Of a stretch of DNA of 64,000 nucleotides, positions 1-10,048 are shown one piece after another. Both the position numbers and the translations under genes were made by a program. The notes beneath the pieces are model-generated. The model was not told the DNA's origin. It saw nothing but the letters and a program-made list of their open reading frames with translations, and did not search any database. Each line of letters begins with the position of its first letter. Within the stretch, counting starts at the first letter, position 1. Source of the stretch: Mesorhizobium sp. M4B.F.Ca.ET.058.02.1.1 (GTDB taxonomy: Bacteria; Pseudomonadota; Alphaproteobacteria; Rhizobiales; Rhizobiaceae); the NCBI RefSeq assembly GCF_003952505.1, contig NZ_CP034450.1, forward strand, positions 5,415,001 to 5,479,000. Direction: 5' to 3'.

Positions 1-2440
<2,440 letters not shown>

Positions 2441-2623
2441 CTCATTCCTAATATCCATCTTTGTTCTCACTCACGCTTGTTCCGCCCTTCGGGCGGCGCT
2501 ACGTGGGTGCGGCGCATCGGCGCCGACGGCCGGTCGGCCTTGCGAAGCTTCGCTTCGAAAGGTGCCAGGCCAAATGAACATCCAAGGCACAAAAAACAGC
2601 TTCTCGAACAACGTGCGTTTCGC

Positions 2624-2743
2624 CGACCTGGTGGTTATGGCGGAGCGGCTGCACCCGATCCCATTCCGAACTCGGCCGTGAAACGCTCCAGCGCTGATGG
2701 TACTTCGTCTCAAGACGCGGGAGAGTAGGTCGCTGCCAGGTCT
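2624..2743 (+). rRNA. rrf: 5S ribosomal RNA
   Basis: The block has the 5S hallmarks: an opening CGACCTGGTGGTTATGGCGG, the central CCGATCCCATTCCGAACTCG, and a closing segment GTCGCTGCCAGGTC that pairs with the start. About 180 bases separate it from 23S rRNA. That spacer holds GC-rich stem-loop sequence (for example CCGCCCTTCGGGCGG near 2480) that probably belongs to the rRNA processing stems. Ends are accurate to a few bases. Confidence 0.96.
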
Positions 2744-2795
2744 GCCAAACGCACGTTCATCTTCTCATTACGATAGGCCCGCCAAACGGGATCCC

Positions 2796-2822
2796 GGGCC
2801 GCGCAAGCGGCCCTTTCATTTG
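2796..2822 (+). terminator. Hairpin with T-rich tail after 5S rRNA
   Basis: A 7-bp perfect stem, GGGCCGC / GCGGCCC, closes a GCAA tetraloop and is followed by TTTCATTT. It lies between 5S rRNA and the initiator tRNA, so it may act as a partial terminator or processing signal rather than a full stop. Confidence 0.6.
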
Positions 2823-2892
2823 GCAGGCCTCTTGATTCCGGTAAGCTCAAACTTACCTCTAAGGACGCAAGCTAACGCTTGCTCGTAGTTGA

Positions 2893-2969
<77 letters not shown>

Positions 2970-2974
2970 AATAC

Positions 2975-3008
2975 AAAACGGCCCGCCTCGCGCGGGCCGT
3001 TTTCGTTT
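2975..3008 (+). terminator. Rho-independent terminator of the rRNA operon
   Basis: The stem AACGGCCCGC / GCGGGCCGTT with a CTCGC loop is preceded by an A run and followed by TTTCGTTT, a strong intrinsic terminator starting six bases after the tRNA CCA end. Confidence 0.85.
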
Positions 3009-3114
3009 GTCACCCTACGGTCTTTCAGCTCGACTCGGCAGAACTTTGCAGCGATGGTCGGCGGCGTCGCGATGCCGCAGGTCCGGCCGCGCGGCTAAGC
3101 ATAAGGAGCGGAAG

Positions 3115-3756
3115 ATGCGGCAGGCACTGATCGTATGGGGCGGCTGGGAGGGCCATGAGCCGGAACTCGGCGCGCGCGCCGTCAAGACTATGCTCGAGGA
3201 AGAGGGATTTGCCGTTCGCGTCGAGACCTCGACCGCGGCATTCGCCGATCCCGCAATCGCCGATCTCAGCCTGATCGTGCCGATCTACACCATGTCCAAG
3301 CTTACCAAGGCCGAGGAGTCCAACCTCACCACCGCAATCGCGGGCGGCGTCGGCCTTGGCGGCTATCATGGCGGCATGGGCGACGCCTTTCGCGAATCGA
3401 CTGACTACCAGTTCATGTGCGGCGGCCAGTGGGTCGCCCATCCCGGCAACATCATCGACTACCGGGTCGACATCGCCCGCCGCGACGATCCGATCATGAG
3501 CGGCATCGACGATTTCCGCTACCGCTCCGAGCAGTACTACATGCATGTCGACCCCTCGAACGAGGTGCTGGCGACCACCACCTTCACCGGCGCGCACGCG
3601 CCGTGGATCGACGGCGTCGTCATGCCGGTGGTCTGGAAGCGCCGACACGGCGAGGGTCGGGTGTTCTACTCGTCGTTGGGGCATGTGGCCAAGGAGTTCG
3701 AGGTACCGCAGATGCGGACCATCCTGCGCCGCGGGCTGGCCTGGGCGGCACGCTGA
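3115..3756 (+). CDS. ThuA-like domain protein
   Basis: A 213-residue protein of the ThuA (trehalose utilisation-like) family, a class I glutamine-amidotransferase-like fold whose members sit beside sugar catabolic genes; the biochemical reaction is mostly undefined. It opens MRQALIVWGGWEGHEP, has the central GGVGLGGYHGG segment where amidotransferases carry their nucleophile region but without a catalytic Cys, and ends with HVAKEFEVPQMRTILRRG, all typical of the family. The ATG is chosen because AAGGAG lies just upstream; an in-frame TTG further upstream overlaps the rRNA terminator. The gene stands alone after the rRNA operon, so its substrate cannot be inferred from context. Confidence 0.85.
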   Translation: MRQALIVWGGWEGHEPELGARAVKTMLEEEGFAVRVETSTAAFADPAIADLSLIVPIYTMSKLTKAEESNLTTAIAGGVGLGGYHGGMGDAFRESTDYQFMCGGQWVAHPGNIIDYRVDIARRDDPIMSGIDDFRYRSEQYYMHVDPSNEVLATTTFTGAHAPWIDGVVMPVVWKRRHGEGRVFYSSLGHVAKEFEVPQMRTILRRGLAWAAR

Positions 3757-3866
3757 CGCCCGTGCCGAGCGCTGTGGCAATGCCGGCTTGAGATTCTATC
3801 ACCGCCGGCCCGTTCGGATGATCGCGATCGAACGTGCCGCGTATCTTGCTTCATGACACGCAGACC

Positions 3867-3902
3867 AGCGGGACCGGTACGACCGGTCCCGCTTTCTGCC
3901 TC
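3867..3902 (+). terminator. Rho-independent terminator after the ThuA-like gene
   Basis: A perfect 12-bp stem, AGCGGGACCGGT (3867-3878) and ACCGGTCCCGCT (3882-3893), closes a three-base loop and runs into TTTCTGCCTCTT. It sits between two convergent genes. Confidence 0.75.
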
Positions 3903-3962
3903 TTGCAGGTGCGTGCAGCCAAGGCGTCAGGTTTGGACGGCCTCAGGTGACGCGCAATGACC

Positions 3963-4313
3963 TCATCTCACTGCAACGCGGACGCCGTCGTCGTCGCGAA
4001 GGCGATCCACGCACAGGGCGCGAAGGACGAGCGCGGCATCGGCGTAGGTGATCGACCTTTCGCCGCCGGCGGGCAACATGCCGCCGACGGTGTCCAGGAC
4101 ATCGGCCTCGATGCGCCAAGGCAGGATGTCGGTGCAGGTCCGCATGCGACCGAAGACCGAGCTGATCGGGATCATACGGCCTTCGAACTCGACTTGCGGC
4201 TCGTCCGTGCCCGGAGTCCAGGCCTGGTAGGCTTCCAGAGCCTCGTCGAAGGCGCCATGCAACTGGATTGGGGCATGGCCCTCGTGCAGGGCGGGCAGCA
4301 GGCGTGTGGTCAT
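3963..4313 (-). CDS. Small protein of unknown function
   Basis: A soluble-looking protein of 116 residues that I do not recognise. It starts MTTRLLPALHEGHAPIQLHG and has no signal peptide, membrane segment or Cys pair. The start at 4313 is preferred over one nine codons upstream because GAGGAAACCG lies directly before it. A conserved-looking acidic and aromatic centre (FDEALEAYQAW, EFEGRMIPISSVFGR) suggests a folded domain. It runs the same way as the deaminase upstream but is 457 bases away, so co-transcription is unlikely. Confidence 0.6.
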   Translation of the reverse strand: MTTRLLPALHEGHAPIQLHGAFDEALEAYQAWTPGTDEPQVEFEGRMIPISSVFGRMRTCTDILPWRIEADVLDTVGGMLPAGGERSITYADAALVLRALCVDRLRDDDGVRVAVR

Positions 4314-4519
4314 CGGTTTCCTCCTCGATCGCGGCAGCAATCCATGCTGTCAACGCCCCCGCGCCCTTGGTGAATTGATTGGTCTATTGCACCGGCCTGA
4401 TGGTGATGGGATCTGGAACGATCTCCAGAAATGTCTGCGTCATCGTCATCTCCTGATCATTCGAACACGAATGCGAAAAGGCCAGGCACTGGAAGGGCAG
4501 TATGACTTGCTCCGACTCA

Positions 4520-4544
4520 AATGTCTATCAAACTTGTAGACATT
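4520..4544. promoter_or_regulatory. Inverted repeat, possible operator
   Basis: Perfect 8-bp arms AATGTCTA (4520-4527) and TAGACATT (4537-4544) are separated by nine bases in an AT-rich stretch. It is the clearest structured element in the 457-base gap 4314-4770 and lies upstream of the small unknown gene that begins at 4313. Which regulator would bind is unknown. The rest of that gap holds a probable gene relic and otherwise nothing I can name. Confidence 0.4.
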
Positions 4545-4614
4545 CGTTAGGCTAAGCTAAGATGACCTCAATCGCCTCGTCACTGACCTTGTCGAGAGGC
4601 CGGCAAGCGTCTGA

Positions 4615-4746
4615 TCACGATGAACCGGTATTTGGCTCCAGACGATAGCTCGCTCCATCGAAAACAAAGGCGTTGCCGCGTAGCCTGCCGCCGAACGGTA
4701 TCAGCGGAAAGCAAATGGGAATTCGGAGCGACGATCGTCCAGGGAG
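4615..4746 (-). pseudogene. Probable relic of an aldose 1-epimerase gene
   Basis: Read on the minus strand, this stretch encodes about 43 residues before a TGA at 4615-4617. They include CFPLIPFGGRLRGNAFVFDG and then ASYRLEPNTG. This resembles the N-terminal part of GalM-type mutarotases, which typically read like FPLVPYSNRI-G-F-F-G--Y-L--N. No start codon with a ribosome site is visible and the rest of the roughly 300-residue enzyme is absent. I read it as a leftover of a deleted gene. The match rests on motif memory over a short segment. Confidence 0.4.
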
Positions 4747-4770
4747 GACCGTCGCATGGCGTGGTGCTTG

Positions 4771-5241
4771 TTAGCGATTCCAGAAATCGCGATGTGGTGT
4801 GAGCAACTCGTCCGCGATTTCGGGGAAAGGGCCAAAGACCTCGATCTTTTTCTGGCCGGAGCCGAGTACGGTGCGCGAAGAAAGACTCATCGTCGGATTC
4901 TCCGGGTGATCCCCGGTGAGCGCCAGGAGGTCGGTCTCCTCGAAGCCGTAGACCAGCCGGCCGATATTCGCCCAGTAGAGCGTGCCTGTGCACATTGCGC
5001 AGGGCTCGCCCGTCGTGACCAACGTGCAGGTCCAGAGAAACTCTGGCCGGTAGGCGGTCGCTGCGCGCCGGGCGAGTTCGGTCTCGGCATGGCGCACCGT
5101 GTCGAGATTGCCCTGCCGCATCAGCACGCGGTCGTCCGGGCCGACCAGCACCGCACCGAACGGATGATGGCCATGCGCGGCCGTGTCGCGGGCAACGGCG
5201 TCAGCGGATCGGAGGTGAGCGAGCATCTGATCGCGGGTCAT
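4771..5241 (-). CDS. Nucleoside/nucleobase deaminase, cytidine deaminase fold
   Basis: A 156-residue zinc-dependent deaminase. The zinc site is complete: H51-A-E53 supplies the first ligand and the proton-shuttling Glu, and P80-C81-A-M-C84 gives the two Cys ligands. The length and the HPFGAVLVG start fit the guanine deaminase / tRNA-adenosine deaminase branch rather than small tetrameric cytidine deaminases. The exact base cannot be read from sequence. The true TadA is usually a housekeeping gene elsewhere, so a catabolic or salvage role is more likely. GAGGGG lies before the ATG. The next gene on this strand, a glutamine-synthetase-like ligase, is 148 bases upstream. Confidence 0.85.
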   Translation of the reverse strand: MTRDQMLAHLRSADAVARDTAAHGHHPFGAVLVGPDDRVLMRQGNLDTVRHAETELARRAATAYRPEFLWTCTLVTTGEPCAMCTGTLYWANIGRLVYGFEETDLLALTGDHPENPTMSLSSRTVLGSGQKKIEVFGPFPEIADELLTPHRDFWNR

Positions 5242-5389
5242 GGCAAAATCCCCTCACGCCGACACTCACTCCCATGCGCGGCTGTTGAGCTGAGATTGCT
5301 GCCAGGGGGCGCGATTGGCAAGAGCCAACCGTCGCTTGAGCGTCCACCTGCTGATGACAATCGCCGCCGAACCGTTTCCCGGAAATGCT

Positions 5390-6745
5390 CTAGACGCTCT
5401 CCAGGTAAGTCTCGATCTCGAAGTCGCTGACGTTGAGCGCGAAGGTGTTCAGTTCCTGGCGCTTGCAGGCGACGAAGGACTGGCGCAGCGTGGCCGGGAA
5501 GATCTCCGCCACCAGTGGCCCGCCTTCGAAGCTGGCGATGGCCGAGGCCCAGTCCGGCGGCAGCTTCGCCAGCGTGAGCCCTTGTCCCTCGCCGCCGGTC
5601 GGTTCGCCGGGCGACAGTTCTTTCTCGATGCCGATCAGCGCCGCGCCCAGGATTGCCGCCAGCACCAGGTAGGGATTGGCGTCGGCGCCGGAAACGCGAT
5701 GCTCGATGCGGCGCGCCGCGGAGGGCCCGCCGGGAATGCGGATCGCCACCATGCGGTTCTCGTAGCCCCAGGCAACCGCGGTCGGCGCGTAGGAGCGCGG
5801 CCGCAGCCGGCGATAGGAATTGAAGTGCGGGGCGAACACCAGCGTGCTCTCCGCCATCGCCGCAAGCAGCCCGCCGACTGCATGACGCATGGTGTCGGAG
5901 CCCTGGTCGCTGCCGTCGTCGAAAATGTTGCGGCCGTCCTTATCGATGACGCTGAAATGGACATGGAAGCCGTTGCCGGCGCGCTCCCCATAAGGCTTGG
6001 CCATGAAACAGGCGGCAAAGCCGTGCTTGCGGGCGATGCCCTTGACGGTGCGCTTGAACAGAACGGCGTCGTCGGCGGCGCGCAAGGCGTCCGGCACATG
6101 GTTGAGGTTGATCTCGAACTGGCCGACGCCGTTCTCGGCGATCGCGGTGTCGACGGGAATGCCTTGCATGCGGCAGGCCTCGTAGACGTCATGGATGAAG
6201 GCCTCGAAATCGTCGATCTCGTCGATCGAGAGCGCGGCATCGGAATCGAGGCGCCGGCCAGTGATCGGTGAAACCGGACCGACGGGGCGCTGCGACGTGG
6301 GGTCGACGAGGTAGAATTCGAGCTCGGTCGCGGTGACCGGGGTCAGGCCGAGCGCGGCGTAGCGGTCGAGAATGCGGGCGAGCGCGCGGCGCGGGTCGCC
6401 GAGATAGGGCGCGCCGTTTTCATCGGCGAGCCACAGCGGCAGAAGCGCTGTCGGATGCGCCGTCCAGTTGACGGGCAGGATGCCGCGCCCGGTCCACTGG
6501 CAAAGCCCGTCGGCGTCGCCGGTCGAGAAGACCTGCGCATTGCCTTCGATATCCTCGCCCCAGATGTCGAGCCCGATCAGCGAGTAGGGCATGCGCAGCT
6601 TGCCTTCGAGCGCCTTACGCGCCTGCTCGACGGGAATGCGCTTGCCGCGCATGATCCCGTTCAGATCGCACACCGCGGCCCTCAGGCTCTGGATGTCCTC
6701 CCTGCTTTCAAGCCAGTTCAAAACGTCCGCAATTGCATCGCTCAA
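5390..6745 (-). CDS. Glutamine synthetase family ligase (gamma-glutamylpolyamine synthetase-like)
   Basis: A 451-residue member of the GSI fold. Such proteins join glutamate's gamma-carboxyl to ammonia or an amine using ATP. Typical pieces are present in order: CDLNGIMRGKRIP near the N-terminus, ELEFYLVD, ENGVGQFEINLNHVPDAL, HVHFSVID, NSYRRLRP, and IRIPGGPSAARRIEHRVSGADANPYL split across the C-terminal lobe. It lacks the adenylylation-loop region of housekeeping GlnA and is closer to PuuA-type ligases. A GntR gene lies upstream on the same strand. A second paralogue is at 35518, in a clearer amine-catabolism setting; here the amine is unknown. Confidence 0.88.
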   Translation of the reverse strand: MSDAIADVLNWLESREDIQSLRAAVCDLNGIMRGKRIPVEQARKALEGKLRMPYSLIGLDIWGEDIEGNAQVFSTGDADGLCQWTGRGILPVNWTAHPTALLPLWLADENGAPYLGDPRRALARILDRYAALGLTPVTATELEFYLVDPTSQRPVGPVSPITGRRLDSDAALSIDEIDDFEAFIHDVYEACRMQGIPVDTAIAENGVGQFEINLNHVPDALRAADDAVLFKRTVKGIARKHGFAACFMAKPYGERAGNGFHVHFSVIDKDGRNIFDDGSDQGSDTMRHAVGGLLAAMAESTLVFAPHFNSYRRLRPRSYAPTAVAWGYENRMVAIRIPGGPSAARRIEHRVSGADANPYLVLAAILGAALIGIEKELSPGEPTGGEGQGLTLAKLPPDWASAIASFEGGPLVAEIFPATLRQSFVACKRQELNTFALNVSDFEIETYLESV

Positions 6746-6768
6746 TTTCCAGCCCCTTGGTTCTTTCT

Positions 6769-6785
6769 GTAGCCATCGCGGCTAC
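6769..6785. promoter_or_regulatory. Inverted repeat before the ligase gene
   Basis: GTAGCC (6769-6774) and GGCTAC (6780-6785) flank five bases, 24 bases upstream of the ligase start at 6745. The position suits an operator. The adjacent GntR protein is the obvious candidate, which is inference. The rest of 6746-6999 shows an A/T-rich tract at 6843-6870 and a weak CAAGCCG/CGGCTTG stem at 6947-6974 after the GntR gene. Confidence 0.35.
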
Positions 6786-6999
6786 GATATCCATTTTTCA
6801 GCTTGTGAGTTCATGAAAGGTCGCCATGGATGCTTCCAGGCAATTTTCCTTCATTTTTTCAATTTGCTAGCTGGGATATCGGGGGGCATTTCAGGTCCGT
6901 ATTGTGCGATCTGCGATCGCAACATAGCTGGATGACGCGGGAAAGCCAAGCCGTGATTTGGCGCCTTCGGCTTGTGCTCGAATGGGCCCTGCAGTCTGC

Positions 7000-7698
7000 C
7001 TAGTGGCGCAGGTCCGGGAATTTCACCTGGCCGAGGATATGTGTCGCACCCTCGTCGATGTCGCGCACGATGGCCGCGCGGGCCCGTTCGCCGTCCTGCG
7101 CCTCGATCGCCGCGACGACTTCCTCGTGATAGTCGATGCCGAGAATGCCGGCGAGGCCGTCCTCGAAGCCGATCGCCAGGTTCCTCAGGAACGGACCGAC
7201 CTGCATCCACACCGTCTCGATCAGGAAGATCATCTGCTCGTTGCCGCAGTGGCGGTAGATCGAGAATTTGAAGTCGTGGTTCTTGCGCAGATAGTCGTCG
7301 ATGTTTCCGCCGCGCGCGGCCTGGGTGAGCTCGGTGCAATGGCGGCGGATGGCGCGCAGATTGTTGCCGTTGATGCGTTTCGTGGCGAGCTCGGTGGCCG
7401 TACCTTCCAGGATGGTGCGCACGGCGGTCAATTGCGAGAAGCGTTCGGCCGAGATCAGCGGCACCTCGACGCTGCCGTTCGGCATCGGGCTCAGTGCCCT
7501 CAAGGCCTGCAGCCGGGTGAAGGCGCTGCGCACCGGCATGTCGCTGGTGCCGAGCTCCTTCGCGAGCTTGCGCGAGGTCAGCTTCTGGCCGGGCTGCAAC
7601 TGGCCCGACATCAGAGCCCGCACGAGCTCCAGATAGACTTTCTCATGCAACGGAACGGTATCGACAGCGGTCAGCCCGAATTGCGATTTGTCGGCCAT
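7000..7698 (-). CDS. GntR family transcriptional regulator, FCD domain
   Basis: A 232-residue regulator. Residues about 15-80 form a GntR winged helix with the recognition segment SRKLAKELGTSDMPVRSAFT. Residues about 95-220 form an all-helical FCD effector domain with the usual acidic and His metal or acid-binding positions. FCD members usually sense organic acids and repress neighbouring catabolic genes. Likely targets are the ligase downstream (254-base gap) and the SDR upstream on the same strand. Confidence 0.88.
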   Translation of the reverse strand: MADKSQFGLTAVDTVPLHEKVYLELVRALMSGQLQPGQKLTSRKLAKELGTSDMPVRSAFTRLQALRALSPMPNGSVEVPLISAERFSQLTAVRTILEGTATELATKRINGNNLRAIRRHCTELTQAARGGNIDDYLRKNHDFKFSIYRHCGNEQMIFLIETVWMQVGPFLRNLAIGFEDGLAGILGIDYHEEVVAAIEAQDGERARAAIVRDIDEGATHILGQVKFPDLRH

Positions 7699-7857
7699 TG
7701 GCGATGCGTTGCTTCACTCGTCCTGAAATCTGCCCGGTCGGCTCTGTCGGCGGCCCGGATGTGTTGCGAGCGGCTTTGGAACCACGATAGACGGTTACAG
7801 CGCGCCGCCGCAAGTGCGGGCTTTGGCGGCCATCCGGCCCGTTGCCAGCGATGCCCC

Positions 7858-8640
7858 CTAACCTACTCCAATGCCGGCCAGGAGGCCGCCATCGATCCTG
7901 TAGTCGGCGCCGGTGCAGAAGCTCGCCTTGGAGGAGCACAGGAAGGCGATGAGTTCAGCCACTTCCTCCGGCTCGCCGATGCGGCCGAGCGGATGCGCCT
8001 CGCCAAAGCGCTTGAAGGCTGCTTCTATATCGGCGTTCGGGTCGTCGCCGCGCGCGGCCCTTTCGAGGATCGGCGTGCGGATCGAACCCGGGCTGACCGA
8101 GTTCACGCGAATGCCCTGGCGGGCATAGTCGAGCGCCAGCGAGCGCGTCAGCGTGTGGATGGCGCCCTTGGTGGTGGCGTAGGCGGCGACATTCTGCTGG
8201 CAGGCAGTGCCCTGCACCGAGGCGACGTTGACGATGGCGCCGCCGCCGCGCCTGATCATCTCGGGGATGCCGTAGTGGGCGGTGAGGTAGATGGAACCGA
8301 CATTGACGGACATCGCCCGGTTCCAGGTCTCGAAGTCGGTGCTGGTCGCGGTGCCATAGGGATGCACCGCGGCGGAATTGACGATGACGTCCAGACCGCC
8401 GAAGCGGCCGACACCGGCGGCGATCGCCTGGGCGACCTGGTCCGGCACGGATACATCGACAGTCGCCACCAGCGCGGCGGCGCCGTTGCGGTCGAATTCG
8501 TCCTGCATCGCCGCATTGGCGCTCTCGTCGATACCGAGCGCGACGATCGCCGCTCCGCCCGCCGCGAGGCGCCTGGCGCTCGCCAGGCCGATCCCGGTCG
8601 TCCCAGTCACCAGGGCGATCTTGCCGTCGAAATCCTTCAT
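7858..8640 (-). CDS. Short-chain dehydrogenase/reductase
   Basis: A classical SDR of 260 residues that uses NAD(P)H. It has TGTTGIG at residues 12-18 for cofactor binding, the NSAA motif at 88-91, and the catalytic S141, Y154 and K158. The start at 8640 is set by GGAG eight bases upstream. It diverges from uxuA with 175 bases between, so it may be the partner oxidoreductase of hexuronate breakdown (fructuronate/mannonate step), a role that SDRs fill in some bacteria instead of UxuB. That assignment is inference from position only. Confidence 0.85.
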   Translation of the reverse strand: MKDFDGKIALVTGTTGIGLASARRLAAGGAAIVALGIDESANAAMQDEFDRNGAAALVATVDVSVPDQVAQAIAAGVGRFGGLDVIVNSAAVHPYGTATSTDFETWNRAMSVNVGSIYLTAHYGIPEMIRRGGGAIVNVASVQGTACQQNVAAYATTKGAIHTLTRSLALDYARQGIRVNSVSPGSIRTPILERAARGDDPNADIEAAFKRFGEAHPLGRIGEPEEVAELIAFLCSSKASFCTGADYRIDGGLLAGIGVG

Positions 8641-8758
8641 TGCCGAAACTCCGTGATTGTCGCCGGGATTTGCAGGCGCGGCGCCGTAGCCGATCCTCAT
8701 AATGCGCAGGATGACAGGCGACAAGAACGCGTATCCCGTCGGGCGGCGGCTGCCCGAT

Positions 8759-8787
8759 TTGACTCCCTGTCGCGGCCGACAATAAGG
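8759..8787 (+). promoter_or_regulatory. Candidate sigma-70 promoter for uxuA
   Basis: TTGACT at 8759-8764 is followed after 17 bases by ATAAGG, about 29 bases before the uxuA start. The -10 element is weak, so this is only a plausible candidate. Confidence 0.3.
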
Positions 8788-8815
8788 TCCCGCCGGAATC
8801 ACAAAAGAGGGTGTC

Positions 8816-10000
8816 ATGGAACAATGCTGGCGCTGGTACGGCCCTGACGATCCGGTCACGCTCGACCATATCAAGCAGGCCGGAGCGACCGGCATCGTAA
8901 CGGCACTGCACAACATCTATGACGGCAGCGCCTGGCCCCTGGATACTATCCTCGAGCGCAAGCGCATCATCGAGGCGGCCGGGCTGACCTGGTCGGTGGT
9001 GGAAAGCATTCCCGTCCATAACTCGATCAAGATCGGCGCGGCGGAACGGCAGCGTTACGCCGGCTGGTACAAGGACACGATCCGGGCGCTGGCCAAGGCC
9101 GGCATTTCCACCATCTGCTACAATTTCATGCCGGTGGTCGACTGGACGCGCACCGATCTCATGTACCGGCTGCCGACCACCGGCTATGCCTTGCGCTTCG
9201 ACGCGATCGACTTCGCCGCCTACGATGTCTTCGTGCTGAAGCGCAAGAATGCCGAGGCAAGCTACAGCCCGGCGCGTCTCAAGGAGGCGGAAGCGCGGCT
9301 GAAATCCCTGAGCGACGAGCAGATCGAAAAGGTCGAGCGCAACCTGATCGCCGGCCTGCCGGCCACCGAGCGCAAGTACAATCGCGACACGATGCGCGAC
9401 GCGCTCGCCGACTACGACGCCATCGGCCCGGCGGAACTGCGCGCCAACCTTGCCTGGTTCCTGAGCGAGATCATCCCGGTCGCCGAGGAGGTCGGGGCGC
9501 GCATGTGCATCCACCCGGACGATCCGCCCTTCTCGCTGTTCGGGCTGCCGCGGGTCGTCTCCACCGCCGCCGACGCGCGCTTCATCCTGGAGACGGTCGA
9601 CAGCCCGGCCAACGGCCTGACCTTCTGCACCGGCTCCTACGGCGTGCGCGCCGACAACGATCTGGTCGCGATGATCGGGGAATTCGCCTCAAGAATCCAT
9701 TTCGCGCATCTGCGCAACGTGACGCGCGAGGCGGACGGCTCCTTCTACGAGGCCGAGCACCTGGAAGGCTCGACCGACATGGCGGCGGTCATACTGGCGC
9801 TGATGAAGGAAGAGGCGCGCCGGCGCATGGCAGGCCGGTCCGACTGGCGTATCCCGATGCGCCCCGACCATGGCCACCTGCTTGCCGACGACATCGGCAA
9901 GACCAGGATCAATCCCGGCTACTCGCTGATCGGGCGGCTGAAAGGCCTCGCCGAACTGCGCGGCATCATGCGCGCGGTGGAGCGGTTCGAATTGGCCTGA
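8816..10000 (+). CDS. uxuA: Mannonate dehydratase
   Basis: A 394-residue UxuA enzyme that removes water from D-mannonate to give 2-keto-3-deoxygluconate in the hexuronate branch of sugar-acid catabolism. The family start [14 protein letters not shown] is present, as are [16 protein letters not shown], the metal-site stretches CIHPDDPP and HFAHLRN, and MRPDHGH near the C-terminus. Length agrees with the family. The start has AGAGGG upstream. No isomerase (UxaC), KdgK or KDPG aldolase gene is nearby, so the remaining steps must be encoded elsewhere. Confidence 0.95.
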   Translation: MEQCWRWYGPDDPVTLDHIKQAGATGIVTALHNIYDGSAWPLDTILERKRIIEAAGLTWSVVESIPVHNSIKIGAAERQRYAGWYKDTIRALAKAGISTICYNFMPVVDWTRTDLMYRLPTTGYALRFDAIDFAAYDVFVLKRKNAEASYSPARLKEAEARLKSLSDEQIEKVERNLIAGLPATERKYNRDTMRDALADYDAIGPAELRANLAWFLSEIIPVAEEVGARMCIHPDDPPFSLFGLPRVVSTAADARFILETVDSPANGLTFCTGSYGVRADNDLVAMIGEFASRIHFAHLRNVTREADGSFYEAEHLEGSTDMAAVILALMKEEARRRMAGRSDWRIPMRPDHGHLLADDIGKTRINPGYSLIGRLKGLAELRGIMRAVERFELA

Positions 10001-10048
10001 GGCGCAACCTCCAGAGGCCCTAAGCCGGGCGGGCGGCGGGGCCCTCGT

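Noticed and set aside
6947..6974. CAAGCCG/CGGCTTG stem as a terminator after the GntR gene
   Set aside because: Loop of 14 bases and no T run on the transcribed side; too weak to call.
6958..8847. A 629-codon plus-strand frame over the GntR and SDR genes
   Set aside because: It is the antisense shadow of two genes with complete family motifs; its own translation is low-complexity and has no recognisable domain.
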